DNA from: Atriophallophorus winterbourni
Lineage: Eukaryota; Platyhelminthes; Trematoda; Plagiorchiida; Microphallidae
Length of the DNA: 64,000 nucleotides
Assembly (NCBI GenBank): GCA_013407085.1
Contig: JACCGJ010026020.1
Location: 1-64,000, forward strand
Direction: 5' to 3'
The stretch's first letter is position 1; every line of letters starts with the position of its first letter. This document shows positions 46,801-58,708 of the stretch, in pieces. The notes beneath the pieces are model-generated. The model did not search any database. It worked only from the letters and a program-made list of their open reading frames with translations, and had not been told where the DNA came from. The translations under genes and the position numbers were made by a program.

Positions 46801-47930
46801 TACCAGTGTCTGGTGATCGCGTCTCTTGTAGGGATGCCACGTCAACATTCCGACTTTTCATACTATCTGTTATTCACAGCTGTTTAACTTAGGACTCTGA
46901 TATTCGAGACGTCGTCTTGAAATCCTGGAAGCATGGACCAGACGCTTCAGGTTCCCAGTTTCAGAAGTGACCTTTGTTGTTTAGTAATTCGTTTCGTGGG
47001 TGCGGAAAAATACAATCTGCTTGTCGGTTGATTCCTAATCTTCATGCTCCCAATGAGGATAGTAGACCGTGGCGAGACGGTTACCTATTGCCTGGGTCTG
47101 CTTAGCTTGAGGCGGGCGGTTGCCGTCCAATAAGACCTGAGAATCTCTCCCACCGTCGGATGCATCCCAAGGCGCTGCGCTCATATGCCAGTCAAGTCAT
47201 AGCTATTAACGGGTATCTGCTGTTTTTCGTGTTATTATCCGTAGAAGCGGAATGGATTGTCCTATCCATTTGTGCGTTGTGATGTACGCCACGGCAGTTC
47301 AATATGGAGAACTATCTATTGCTCATGCAGCGAGTGCTCCATCTTCACGGCACCATCGGACCCAAAGGAACAGCTAGTCCTATATGTTTACACAACGATG
47401 CCGTCACAGGAGTTGTCAGGACGAAGTTAAATAAAAGTTCGAATTGCCTAACCAGACTCCGGCTCCGGAGTTTTTCTCGAGGTTGTCTCCTGAAGATTTT
47501 TCCATGATTGGATGTAGCCACAAGGTAGTGGAGGTTTAAGATAGGGGTTTTCTTTTTTCTAGGTAGACAGCCTTCGTCGATTTACGAACTTCACCTGCCC
47601 GAAGCATGCTGGTTTTGAGGCGCCAGTCAATTAACAGAACATACGCCTATCATATATAAGCAAAAACCAAACATATCTGCGATTTCCACGCGTGCCTATC
47701 CCGGCTTTCACTGTGTTCTGATCCATCGGTCGATTTCGTGCCAACCGGTACAATTTCATCCCTTGCCACGCAGGCTCATCGAACCCACATTGACGAACCG
47801 AATATTATTTGTTGTCCAACTTCTCATAATTCCAACAACTTTTAGGCGCTTCTTGCTCTTGTGATGTGGTGAAGGTTGCATTTGAACATGTCATACGAAA
47901 GATCGTGATTAGCACTCATTGCTTAAGCAA
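43870..47930 (-). mobile_element. RTE-like LINE, nearly full-length but decayed
   Basis: On the - strand the element runs from a GC-rich 5' region (47.93 to about 46.7 kb) through EN and RT to the 3' end near 43.87 kb, where the block GGTCGATATCGACC ends the shared sequence. The same 3' segment recurs at 18.8-19.3 and 27.4-27.8 kb, and the 5' segment near 47.5 kb recurs at 14.95 kb, so this is the reference copy for the family in the window. It resembles the widespread flatworm RTE (SR2/Perere-type) group. Confidence 0.78.
44163..46660 (-). pseudogene. RTE-like ORF: endonuclease + reverse transcriptase, broken
   Basis: From right to left on the - strand: EN KVYALTLFATSAEKDAFYHN (near 46.6 kb), VVLGDFIATVGADYKSWQN (near 46.5 kb), AECDTDHSLVCAKLMLPHTR (near 46.2 kb); RT LRQLQEKCRKHYMKLYAVFI, DLTDAFECVTRVGLFKML, HQGTKQGCFLAPTLFSILFA and LVFANDAAFIAHSQENL (44771-45238, catalytic FANDA in place of FADDA); then FVLTINVSKTKVLGQG; and finally LSRTGQQSVFTLLRQRRLRW, LGHVYRMANDRIPNDQF (44163-44354). 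The first catalytic Asp pair is altered to Asn-Asp, and stops and frameshifts separate the pieces, so the product is not made. Confidence 0.8.
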
Positions 47931-49799
47931 TGTTCAAATCATCGCTCATTGTACCTTTAAAAAGTCACGTCAGGAAAGCTAAACAGCTCGTGTATGACGA
48001 TTCACACATTGTTTTCTCAGGATCAATAAATGAAATTGACCAGAACAAATTGTTCTATTTTGTTAGGACAAGTTCGATATATAATTAGTAGATTTGGGAA
48101 TGCAGGACTTGTCAATCAGAGCTACATCATGCAAGCCTATTTATAACTGAGGAATTTCCATTTTGATGATCATGTTCGCGCTGCATTGTTTTATCAGTTG
48201 CTCGATCAGCTTCTGGGATTCTCATAAGGATTAAACTTAGATCATTTTTCTGCTTTGTTTAGGCTTGTTGCTGAGGGTTTTCGGCCATTTACTACCTAGG
48301 CATATCAGCGAGGATTCTTGGAGTAGTCTCTGAACGCTCCACATACAGAAGAAAAGTGGATAGTAATATGTTAATAGGTACTTTTCTGAGTTTACGTTGA
48401 TTTTAAGCACTCTTGGCTGGTCCATATTTGATCAAGCAGGTTTACGATTCAGTAGTACAAATGAAAGCGGTTCAACTGACTGCATTTCCACGCAGTTGTA
48501 CAAACTTCTCGATACATCTTTCGTGTGTCTTAGCATATCCCCTATCGAGGTGACAATAGTTTCCTTTACGTTTTTGAAAATCGTGCTTAGTCCATTGAGC
48601 GAATGTAAACGATCGGTCTGTCTATTTCGCTGGTTGCAAGACTTTTCTACTACCTTAGATAGAATAACTTTCGCGAACACTTTAACAATATTTTACACAG
48701 TGACTTTTGTTTTTAAACCTGATGGTTTATGCAGAACCCTTAACCCTTAACGGTCGAGTGGGTCAAAATCACTACACAAAATTTAAAGCTATATTTTATG
48801 TTAAATTAGACAGATCACTTTCGTATGCCGGGGGTATTAGAATCGGCACACGTTCTGCACTCGTTTGGTACGCGTTTAAGACATGTGATCGATGCGGCGC
48901 GCCAGTTGCCAACAAACTTCAGAAGTGAGGTGACGCTTGTGAAATTTCTCTCCGTACTTCATTTATCTGCGTGCAATGGCTGAAATACCTCGTAAGTATA
49001 TACATTGATAATTTTTTGCTTTATTTATAGACATTTTCTTAAAATATTATTCTATTCGAAATATGACTGTCGGCATATATGTCTCAAATATGTGACATTG
49101 GGCATGTAAACCTACACAAGACCGTGTCCCAAAAATGATACAACCAGCACTTATGTTCCAAAATCTCATTCAAATGTTAAAAATATAACGAAGAATTTAA
49201 TGTATTGATTCTTTTTCAGGTTTTACTCCAAGATTTTTTATGGCCACGAAAAACCTCGAAAATCGATACACATGGAGCTTCCAACCCCGCCAAATATTAT
49301 GACTGTTTTTGTATTAGTATCAGTATTACCACGTGATAGTTGACCAATTTGAAACTAATGTTCAAATTCTTTCGGAGTTGTGATTAAAAACACCCTCTTG
49401 ACCTTGGATTGTTTCGTAAGATGTACAGTCGCGTGTATACGTGAATGAAAGATGGGAATGGTCTCGTAACCATAAAGTGAAAAAGTTAATGCATGTTACA
49501 TGTCCTATTGATTGGAGAAAGGATGGACAGCAGTCAATTTGAACACAGACGAAAAATGTAGATGATAAATGTTTTTGGTGTTTCAAAAAGATATTCACAC
49601 TTCTTTTGTTGTTTGATAGTCAGAAAAATACGAGATTATTTTCGGTGGTGCTCTGGAAATGGCACCATCCACCGTTCGTTCGACCGTTTTTAAACGTGTT
49701 CGAAGCTGTCGAGACAATTTATTCTGCGAGTGTGTTACACGCGTTTACTACACGGACCCTGAATTAGTGCATTATGGATTTCTGGCCAGTATGCTGCTT
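47931..49799. other. Unassigned DNA with overlapping frames near 48.4-48.75 kb
   Basis: Overlapping frames at 48397-48750 (+) and 48432-48680 (-) are longer than background, but neither gives motifs I recognise. A decayed LINE is the likeliest source. Nothing else is seen. Confidence 0.35.
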
Positions 49800-51080
49800 A
49801 CGCTACATGAGACTGTGCCAACCCTGTTAACCTAAAGGTGATAAACGAGTGAACTCATTGTATTCAAGAAAATTAAATCCCTTGGAAACTTTCAAGTTTC
49901 TACAAGCTTGCCCCTGAGCTGCTCCTTCATGATGAGATTGAAACCATATATCTAAAAGGCGATTTTCGTTGTTGAACATGTGAACCATTCGATCTTGTGG
50001 GACGCGAGCTCCTGAACTTTTCAAGCAGCACTATATCCTTTAGGTCATATGGATGCCAAGCCGAAATACAGTACTATATGAGCGAATCAACTATTGCTTT
50101 AGAGAGGCGAATCAGCACTTTAGCTTTTATGCATATGTGGGCTGACCATCGTTGAAAAATTCATTACTGGTTCTTTGAGCACAGCAGCAAATTGGTGAGC
50201 GTAATTGAATTTTGCGTGAACTATCATTCCTCAGTCCTTAGTAGATTCTACCCACAGAAACTCGTGTGGCTTGGACATGCAGAGACAACCACGCTGTCTT
50301 TCGGGGTAAAGAATTGGTGATTGATCTTCAGGTTAATCGGACGGTCCCACTTATTCGCGTATTTCGTCGTAGCTTCTACCACATTTATCAGTTCGAAACT
50401 ATCTGACCTACCGACAAATTTTACGCCATCAGCAAAAATATTACTGTGGAAGTGCAGCTCATTAGAAAGATCATCGATAAAGATGAGGAAGAGCAAATGA
50501 AGGATGATTAAGCCATGCTGAACCACACATTTCATTCGCGCACAAGCGGAGTAGGCAACATCCAGCCTGACGGGAAAGAACTGTCAATGGCGAATGCTAG
50601 GGTTCCAGTCGAGCAGCGCCAATGTCATTCCTATGACCGAGATTTTGAGAAGCTGCGATTGGCTGATACGAATCCGTGCTAAAATCAAGATATGAGACAT
50701 CTACAGCTAAAACTTCATCTTTATTCTTAGTGACTTCGTTTAAGAACAAAAACAATTTAGTCCTGGTTGACATACCTTTTTGGACTCAAGTTTGTGCGGT
50801 ATTAAATGGAGAATGATTGATTAGATATTCAGAGATTTCGTCGAGGATCAACTCTTCCATAACCTTAGATATAATGCATGTAAGGTGATCTTTGAGCGCC
50901 GAATATTCCTCTATTTTAAGGATAGACAATACAACGGCTGATCTCTGGTCTCAAAGAGCATACCTGTTTGAACTTAGTTCTAAAAATGTTTGTGAACAAA
51001 ATGTATATCATTCCCTTCTTGATAGACGAACGAGGGTTAAGCCATTGTAAGTCACAACTCTTTTTAATCACTAACACAGT
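49800..51080 (-). mobile_element. LINE relic, CR1/jockey-like, RT part
   Basis: The - strand frame 50248-50535 encodes LIILHLLFLIFIDDLSNELH, FHSNIFADGVKFVGRSDSFE and NKWDRPINLKINH, i.e. the LLFLIFINDL, FADD-type (here FADG) and W-x-L-x-I-N blocks of an RT palm/thumb. Fragments of the flanking RT lie at 50916-51113 and 49827-50024. The copy has many stops. It differs from the CR1-like elements above in its motif spacing and appears to be another LINE family. Confidence 0.55.
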
Positions 51081-52540
51081 CCGCAAGAACGTCGGATAAA
51101 GAATTCCTGTCAAGTGTTGTACGAATTCCCAGTGATTTTAGGCAGGACATTATCCACTGGTTATTTGAACAGCTTTTCACAATGTGCTGCAATAACCTCA
51201 TCCGGAGACCATTAAAAAAAGTTAACAACTCTTTTTGAGAGTGTGAATACTTGCGTTGAGCGTAGTTTCCTTCGCGCTTTAAAAATTAAAGAGTGGCTAC
51301 GGGATCTTGTGACTGACACGAGAGGAGAAATCTCCTTCAGTTTGTCGTCATACGCTCCTTGTAATATTCGACGAGTTGACAGCATATCGTAGCGCACACG
51401 CCAAATACTTAGAGACTTATACTTGAGGCTTTGAAGCCTCTCCATAGAAGAAAAAGCGATTTTATTACCTGTAATATATTAGTCGCCCGCTTTGGCACTT
51501 TTTCCAGGTGTTCAACTTCTCCCCAAGTTTGTAGATTAGTTGCAGGTTAAACGTATTCAAAAACTCGTATCATGTATGTGGATAAAAGAATGCGAAACAT
51601 GAGAAATGTTGTCACCGAGTTTGCAGGTAGCGGCAACAGATTCTCTGTTATTATCCTCCTTCAATTTAGGTGGCGTTTCACAGTTTAACTTAATTAACCT
51701 TTAACATCAATAAATTTCTTTTGATGATCCTCAAGTTAGTGGGTTGATCCATGTGTGCTTGTCCGCAAATCATCACTCTCCAAGTCTGTCGGTAGACAGA
51801 AGGCTGCCACTTCACTATCCAATCAGAAATTTGTCTACATCGTTTTGAAAATCTGTGCTATGATGAGAGGAGCCCGAAGTAGCTCAAAGTTTGAGGTCAT
51901 TAGGTAAAATTAGACAATACAGTTTTAGCGTGTCTAGGAGGTCATTGACATAAACTTTGAAGAGGAAATGCCAGAGAACAGATAAACAGGGAACCCGGGA
52001 TGTTGTACGTGCAATTTTAGGCTTAACTCCGTTAAACTCGACCTGTGTACAATAGTCAGTAAGGAAATTTCCTGTTCCATTTAGAACATGTATCATTACA
52101 CCAAGTTAACGGGGATTGAGTAGTAGACGTAGACACGGTCAAATGGCTTAATAATATCAATAAATACAGTGATCACGGGTTGGCCTAAATCAAGTTCAGC
52201 AAACTGGTGCTTGCAAGTAGCGATGAGATTGGATGCGCGGGAATGTCTTTCTGGGAAACCACGCTGAGCATATGTTAACTGACTAATTGTAGAGGGGAAG
52301 GCTTCTAGAAGTATTTTGCTGTCATTCCAGAGTTTACCCGATTACCGAAGTGAGGGTAATCGGTCGGTAGTTAGTTCGATCACTGATATCTCCAACCCTA
52401 TACATTGGTTTGGCAATGCCATACTTTCAGTCTCGTGCTAAACTACCACACTTCAGGGATAAATTAATGATTAACGCCACTGTTTTGTGTATAATACCTA
52501 AAAATGCCTTCAAAAGCATCGTGAAAATTTGATTCTCACG
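51081..52540 (-). mobile_element. LINE relic, same family, second copy
   Basis: 51212-51445 (-) gives MERLQSLKYKSLSIWRVRYD, MLSTRRILQGAYDDK, and VTRSRSHS, matching the ERL+xLxLxSLxxRRxRxDxI..YKIL.G block of the RT C-terminal region. 51884-52096 (-) gives DYCTQVEFNGVKPKIARTTS, RVPCLSVLWHFLFKVYVNDL (the V-P-Q-G-S-V-L-GP and Y-V-N-D-L blocks). It has the same orientation as the copy at 49.8-51.1 kb and adjoins it, so it is a tandem or nested pair. Confidence 0.55.
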
Positions 52541-52584
52541 AAACTATAATTATTGTATTTATTTAATTTTCAACGGATTTCAAC

Positions 52585-52920
52585 ATGGTTACGACTAGAA
52601 AATCTGAAAAAGTGGGCAAAACCGCACCCGCTGCAAAGACGATCCAAGTGAATCTGAGCCCTGCTGGTCGCTCTGGGGACTCTTGTCTTGTATGCTCTAA
52701 ACAGGTTGCGGATAACACAAAAGCCGTACGATGTGAAATATGTTTCAAATAGATTCGTATTCGGTGCGGAGGAATGAATCCAGCAACATATCAGGATATT
52801 ATTCGCACGGTATGTAAGATATTCCTTCTACCTTCTAATGTTACTCACGGAGGTTGTCAGAATAAACTTGCAGCTGTATCTACGAAAACCGTTAAGGGTT
52901 CGACAAAGGAGATATAGATA
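52585..52920 (+). pseudogene. LINE ORF1 relic with PHD-like zinc finger
   Basis: ATG at 52585 opens a short Lys/Ala/Pro-rich leader, then CLVCSKQVADNTKAVRCEIC, then a TAG at 52750, then IRIRCGGMNPATYQDI in the same frame to a stop at 52918. The C-x2-C, C-x2-C and following (H)-x2-C order is that of PHD fingers in ORF1 of CR1/jockey-type LINEs. In this copy the usual Trp before the His/Cys pair is the stop codon, and the His is Arg. It is isolated from any EN/RT on the same strand. Confidence 0.55.
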
Positions 52921-53020
52921 GTGACTCAACCTCAGCGGCGGACAAAAAACATGTATCTGTAGAGCAGGCTTGCATGCTATTCGCATCCCTTAGCCCGATT
53001 GTTGACGTAGCTTCTTCGAC

Positions 53021-54459
53021 TGCAAACCGTTGAAAAAATGATAGTTGTACAGAGAATGCATCAACAAACGCATATAAATAAGATTATATTTTGGGTAATT
53101 AATCGATTAATCAAAGGATTTTACATAAGTCACGTATGCTTATTCAAAACAATATCAACAATCTGTTTCTTTTAACTCATTAAAAAATCCATATCATTTT
53201 GACGCTTAGGTTGTACACGTTGCGGTTCTATCAATTTATGTGTTGGCGTTTTTGTGGCAGTTATCAGTTAGACGTGCATTTCCTATCGCATTGTTCTTAA
53301 AAATTAAACCCCTAATTTTTATCCATATTTTCTTGTAATTTATTCAACTAAACTCGATTCAAAACTTTTACAATCACCAATTTTTATTTATTGCTTAGGA
53401 AATTTTACAATGCATAAAATATTGCTAGTTGTTGGATACGCACTTCCACGACACCTACAAATTGAGACATAGCAAATGCTACTGAAAACGCTCCTGCAAA
53501 AATCTATCACAACTTTTTTAGCATCGTTCCGTGATTAAAAGGTTTCGATCATGTTCGTTTTTCAAAATGTCCTTGTTGCATATGCTGCTTAGTATTGAAG
53601 AGACATTTATGTGAAACCCAAAATTCTAAGTTTACGTATAATGTATGAACTGGATGATAACCATACTTTATACGCGATCTCAGTCGGTTGATATTGGTTA
53701 TGATGATTTTAAACTCAATTTTGAGATGGCTTTGGGAAATTTTTCGTCTGCTTTGCTTCTTCCATCGATGTACCCGAACTCCGTTCTGAACCACGTGATA
53801 TAATCCGGGAGTCGTGTCTCTAATAGAATAGCGATCTCCGGAAGTGCAAAACGCATACTTATGTGGCTTTTAGTCCGTGTTAATTGTAAACACCGTTCTA
53901 TTATATTCTAAAAGCGTTTTACCTCGAGTTAAACTGCGAGTAGTTTGTGGCAAGATACTGTATTTATTCGGTGCCTAATAGAAATACTGAGATAGAAATG
54001 GAAATTAACATGTTTTCAATCACTTGGAGCAGAGCTCAGACATCGTCCTGGGAAGTGTTCTTCTGCAGCACTACATTGGCCGTCCTTCGAGAGATGCACC
54101 AGTGAAGTGAGCACCCTTCCACCAGTATAACTCCTTCAAACGCGGCGAGTGCATGCGTGACATACTTCTTCGGGTTGCTCCAGCTGTCATCGGGTAACTA
54201 ATGGCTGTTTTCCGCTCAATTTGGTTGAATCTACCATGGTAATACACAAAGCTAAGTAATCGATGTAACCCGCGAAAGAATGTCGGGATGAATTAATCTT
54301 ATGAATGCTAGTGATCCTACGATAATTGATTTTATGCCGAGATTTTCAAATTATTCGTCATAACTGCATTTTTCTTGGTTGATAATGAGGTTGTAGATTC
54401 GAAGACCTCGGAACATTTTTGTAAATAATACATAAATTCGCCGTTAGCTTTGCTAGCTA
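53021..54459. other. AT-rich intergenic DNA, nothing recognised
   Basis: No supported exon. The - strand frame at 53549-53794 shows weak LINE-like flavour (HRWKKQSRRK) but no diagnostic motif. Confidence 0.35.
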
Positions 54460-54580
54460 TTCTATTTCTATTTCCCCCTCATATATGTGTCTAGGCCTGG
54501 GCAACCTGGCAGTATCTTAGCCCACGTGCAGTCTTTGACTGCGCGGCACTTTGCCAGGATCAGGCTTATGCTTTCATACA
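54460..54580 (+). repeat. R3 SINE-like repeat, 3' half
   Basis: CTAGGCCTGGGCAACCTGG, CAGTATCTTAGCCCACGTGC, AGTCTTTGACTGCGCGGCAC and GGATCAGGCTTATGCTTTC follow in the family order and end in CATAC. The 5' half (GTAGTGAG hairpin) is missing. Confidence 0.75.
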
Positions 54581-54608
54581 ATTTGCTAGCTATTTGCGTG
54601 CCATCGAT

Positions 54609-54627
54609 GTGTGTGTGTGTGTGTGTG
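54609..54627. repeat. (GT)n microsatellite
   Basis: Uninterrupted GT run of about nine units. Confidence 0.95.
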
Positions 54628-55309
54628 AATGTACAGGGTATTTCTTGTATGACTTGATTGATGAATCAAAGATTGTTATCTAATGATAGTCACATAAGGT
54701 GATCAGAGAGCAATCTGAATTCAAATACAGCGAACAAGATGCACTTGGTCTTATTTTATATACATTAGTTGTTAAAATATTCTGTGTATCAGAAACGCGC
54801 CATTGTGATCCGTCTATAAATACAGAACTGACTGCTGAAATCTGTTCAGCACGTTACTTTTGTGCCGCCTAGGTGATTCCCTAAATACCGTTTCATGATG
54901 CCGGTTTTCAGCATAGTGCTCAACTCACTTGCAGAATTGCAGTATTCTTATTGAATACCGCGCAATAGTGGGATGTGCACAGTTAGAGTAGCCGAATCGA
55001 TCGGATGCAATTCGAAATCCCGCAACAAAAAATGTTTTCTTCGTTCTACTTACTGGTGCTCTGATTAAAACTAATTCTGATGGCGACGGTGTTTATTTGC
55101 ATGTACAAAAAGCTTCTATTTTGTTATTTCATCGGAAGCCACTTAGATGTATCTAGGTGACAGCTCGCTTATTTGCTGACTTGATGATTAATCCTCATTT
55201 GCAGGTTAGTTTCATACGCAATGCAGCACCAGTGACTGAAATATTTCGCATTACTCAATTGACAGCGTGATGGTGAATTTTAGTTTATGTCAGAACCTAC
55301 GAATAAGTA

Positions 55310-55830
55310 GTATATTATGTTCAAAAAGCAGGAGGCGAGCAAACAACCGATTTCGTGTTGTTGCCAGTCGTTAGATATACGTATCTATGGCAATATATTC
55401 CTATATATTTCATCGAAGCAGCGAAGGCTTTCCGACTCTTGGAGTTGTGGTTGTGCCTGATTTTAAGTTCCTCGATTTAATACTATACTGATGTTATAGC
55501 TCTGTTTTTCGACGTGTATAGAGCTGCATAGTCTGCTAAACAAGCTCTCGGGTGTTTTGCGATCATTTGGACCGTGTTTCACACTTCTGACATACAGTGT
55601 TCTGCTACAGGACATAGATTTTTTAAAGACCTTTATTACTTTACAACCGACGGGTTGATACTGCAAATCGTTTCATTTATCTTGGTAGTTTTATCAACAA
55701 TTCGACGTCAGATGAGAAGGATTCTGCACGCATTTTATGTTTGTGAAATACGCATGCTTTTACGGAAGCAACGCTTTTTATTAGGAAGACTAATTTTTTG
55801 ATAGGAATACATTGTGACAGCTGCTACTAA
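55310..55830 (+). mobile_element. RTE-like LINE fragment (RT C-terminal part)
   Basis: Around 55650-55730 the translation is PTG.YCKSFHLSWxFYQQFDVR-like in decayed form: NRFIYLGSFINNSTSDE can be read from 55660, matching the F-x-Y-L-G-S-x-I motif after the RT of RTE-type elements. Flanks have no intact frame. Confidence 0.5.
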
Positions 55831-56146
55831 TTTTTACGTTGAGTATGGTTTTGCTGAACAGAGGCTACTAGGTTCTGTTATTTGAACAGAAAGAGAACCC
55901 AAAAACACGTACTTAAAGGACGATGACAAAAGCGACTGCTAAAACACTGTGCGAGCTCATTTCTTACCCAAATTCGTTCACAAGTGATCAGTGTTGGTAA
56001 CATTTGATTATTATAGAGAGGATTGCGTTTTCAATTTTTAAAATTAAAGATGTTTAGATGGCTTGTTTTGTTTCTTGCCTTACTTTCCATCAACAATAGC
56101 CGAAGTATAAATAGCAAGACTTTTGAATGGCGGTCGACTCCAGCAC

Positions 56147-56399
56147 GTATGAAAGCACAAGCCTGATCCAGGCAAAGTGCCGCACAGTCAGAGACTGCAC
56201 GTGGGCTAAGATACTACCAGGTTGCCCAGGCCTAGACAGATATGAGGGGGTAAATAGAAATAGAAATGGTAGTGAGACTCCAGCTTGTTTTAGCATGCAG
56301 CGTGTACTCGCATGCAGCTCACTACCGTTGGCCAATCAATTTAGCACGATGTTAGCCGCACAGCACAGAAATGCTGCACGATTGCACATCCAGCACGTA
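56147..56399 (-). repeat. R3 SINE-like repeat, full-length
   Basis: A complete copy, read here from its 3' end: GTATGAAAGCACAAGCCTG, ATCCAGGCAAAGTGCCGCAC, GCACGTGGGCTAAGATACTA, GGTAGTGAGACTCCAG, GCTCACTACCGTTGGCC, TTTAGCACGATGTTAGCC, GATTGCACATC. The self-complementary pair GGTAGTGAG / CTCACTACC forms an internal hairpin. One insertion (near 56303) separates the hairpin arms slightly more than in the 63-kb copy. Confidence 0.8.
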
Positions 56400-56440
56400 G
56401 TAAAACTATCGACCAGAATGATCCCAATGCATGGATTTGT

Positions 56441-56545
56441 GTATGAAAGCACAAGCCTGATCCAGCCAAAGCGCCGTACTATCATAGACTGTACGTGGGT
56501 TAAGATACTGTCAGGTTGTCCACGCCTAGACAGATGAGCGAAATT
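56441..56545 (-). repeat. R3 SINE-like repeat, 3' half
   Basis: GTATGAAAGCACAAGCCTG, ATCCAGCCAAAGCGCCGTAC, GTACGTGGGTTAAGATACTG, then CCACGCCTAGACAGATGAG. It has the same orientation as the full copy 40 bases upstream, making a short tandem. Confidence 0.75.
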
Positions 56546-57344
56546 AAATAAAATGATACCAATGGTTCGAGCGCGAACCTGATATAATTCCACTACCTTG
56601 TGGGCATGGCTCTTTACCCGTAGGCTTTGGTGAAAAACTCTACTTGTTCTCATGTCTAGGCATAACAGTATTCCAGCCTGCATACCGTCATGATGATTAC
56701 AACGAAAACCATCGGCATAGTTTGTTGGCCATGGGGCACCATGAATCGGGTTGCCTCGTCTGCTACCGCTGGCCCTACATTTTAATCATTTTTCTCTGTT
56801 ATCTTTGGGAGTCTAGTATGATAAAGTGATCAACTTTCACCTGTTGGAAGTTTAGCTATCCTGAACCCAAATCTCATTGATTCCTCACTCTCTGAGATCT
56901 GGCTTAGAATCGTATTGGTTTTGCTGTTGAAATTTTCCCGGAGTGTTTTGATTTATCTTGTTTGTTGTCAAGTGGAGTGGGAAGGAATGCTTTGTAAGAT
57001 GCATGACAATGAAAGTTGCATGGAAGCTGCCGTGCCGATATCGCTCTACTCGTTCGCAAAACTTGATTAAAAGCGTTTTTGTTCCGGGTCGAAGTTACCG
57101 TATTAGCGTTTGTTTCGCAGTCAACTTGTCATAAGTAAACGTTGTTCAACAATACAATAAAGTATACAATACGTGGAAGGGTTTGGGGAACAGTGAAAAT
57201 ATTTTGGTCCATTTACACACGTTTTTTATTATTTTTAATTGCTTATGATCAGATTAAAAATTAATTTCAAGGGGGGTTAAAAGGATGCGCTCTTTCCACT
57301 ATTATCGGCTCTTTCCCTTGGCTACCAATGTGTCGTGACATACG

Positions 57345-57647
57345 CTATCTTTTTTTGTCATCCCATCCAGACAAGCGTGCTCGTTCAACCTTGGCTAGAC
57401 CAGAAGTAAGCGTTTTCAAACTACTTTTCCAAGCTGTTGGCATTTTCTCATGTATGTAGCAGCTGACGCAGAGAGCGATCGGCGTGGTAACCGTTCGGGT
57501 TTTATGCGCAGGACGTGTCACAACCACCGGAGATGTCTGCCTGAAGGATAGGTACAGGTTGTTTCCCAAGATGCGAAAAATCATTCGCAAACAACGTTGG
57601 TCGAGCATCTCCAACCTCTTAACATCTCTCTCTATATATATGTGCAT
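57345..57647 (-). mobile_element. LINE C-terminal scrap
   Basis: The - strand frame encodes DVKRLEMLDQRCLRMIFRIL, then a long run ending SGLAKVERARLSGWDDKK. The D-x-x-R-L-E-x-x-D-x-R-C-L-R-x-I block is common in the C-terminal part of RTE and related LINE proteins. It overlaps the region just upstream of the RNF103-type ATG on the opposite strand. Confidence 0.45.
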
Positions 57648-57710
57648 GTATATAACTTTTATGTTGATTGGTTATGCAAGTCAACGATTCGTCCACCTTC
57701 CAGCGGTTGT

Positions 57711-58074
57711 ATGGATCTTCTGCAACCTTCGCAAAATTTAAGAAACTCAATTACGCTATTCCTCCATCCGCGTTATCGTTATTTAGTGAGGTATTCTCGT
57801 CAACAACCACTCCTATGTTGGCTTACCCGGAACCTGAGCCTTCTGGTATGCTTCACGGTATCCCTATGCTTGGCTGCATCAATGTTCGGATTAATTGATG
57901 AGCTCATCCAGACACCAATTTCTCCTGCCGTTGCGCCTCCCGAAAATGCGTTCACTACAAACAATTTCCGTCACCTTTCTGTAAGAGATTTGAAAAATGT
58001 TTTGGATAAACGTGGCGTGCTTTATGACCATGTTTTCGAACGGGATGAGTTAGAATTCCTCGCCTTGATATCAG
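57711..58074 (+). CDS. RNF103: RNF103-type membrane RING-H2 E3 ubiquitin ligase, exon 1 (codons 1-122)
   Basis: Three exons (57711-58074, 59057-59420, 60774-62838) join in phase into a 930-residue protein. RNF103 (KF-1) is an ER-membrane E3 that takes part in ER-associated degradation. Exon 1 starts at the first ATG of the frame (the longer reading to 57597 starts at TTG and overlaps a LINE scrap). It encodes a basic N-terminus, a membrane segment at about residues 42-62 (LSLLVCFTVSLCLAASMFGL), and a conserved block HLSVRDLKNVLDKRGVLYD that parallels the vertebrate F-K-K-L-K-T-I-L-E-C-R-G-L region. The donor is ATATCAG|GTACGT with one base left. Confidence 0.85.
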
Positions 58075-58477
58075 GTACGTTTGTATAATGAAGATATTTC
58101 ACAACTGAGTTTTATGAGTTATTTATCGTTTTCACGGATTATTACACTGTTAATTGTAACGCGAATTTCATTACAATGATTTTATTCTGCTGTAAGCTCT
58201 ATAATATATTTTGTCTCGCGAATAAAATGTTTACGTATACATTGATTGTGCTAATGACCGGCAAACTAGCAAACCGTCACGATATACTTTCCATCAATAA
58301 TCTACTCGCTATTGCAAATTCATTTTTTTATGTACATATGCTGTTAAGCTGAAAGTATTTTCCGAGCTAGTGGCTTTTGGCTTGTTTTCAATAGTATCAT
58401 TCTTATAATGGTTTGCTCAAACACATGTCCAGATACTTCAGTGCAATTCATTGGAAAATGACTACAATAGTACATAT

Positions 58478-58708
58478 GTGCAATCGCACAGTACTTCTGT
58501 GCTGCGCGGCTAACACCGTGCTAAATTGATTAGCCGCAGGTAGTGAGCTGCATGCTGAAACACGCTGGAGTCTCACTATCAACTTTATTTTCTATTTCTC
58601 ATATCTCTCTAAGCCTGGGCAACCTGAGAGTAATATCGCCCACGTGCAGTCTCTGACTGTGCGGCACTTTGTCTGGATCAGGCTTGTGCTTTCATACCAA
58701 ACCATACA
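58478..58708 (+). repeat. R3 SINE-like repeat, full-length, in RNF103 intron 1
   Basis: Full family order: TGTGCAATCGCACAGTACTT, GTGCTAAATTGATTAGCCG, GGTAGTGAGCTGCATGCTG, GAGTCTCACTATC, TCTAAGCCTGGGCAACC, GCCCACGTGCAGTCTCTGAC, GGATCAGGCTTGTGCTTTC, then a CATACCAAACCATAC tail. It is inserted in the sense direction of the gene. Confidence 0.8.

Noticed and set aside
48397..48750. 117-codon + strand frame as a host gene
   Set aside because: It overlaps an equally long - strand frame, shows no motif, and lies between LINE relics. It is most likely a decayed transposon.
57597..57710. Upstream extension of the RNF103-type first exon
   Set aside because: The frame there starts at TTG, not ATG, and overlaps a LINE C-terminal scrap on the other strand. 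The first ATG is at 57711.
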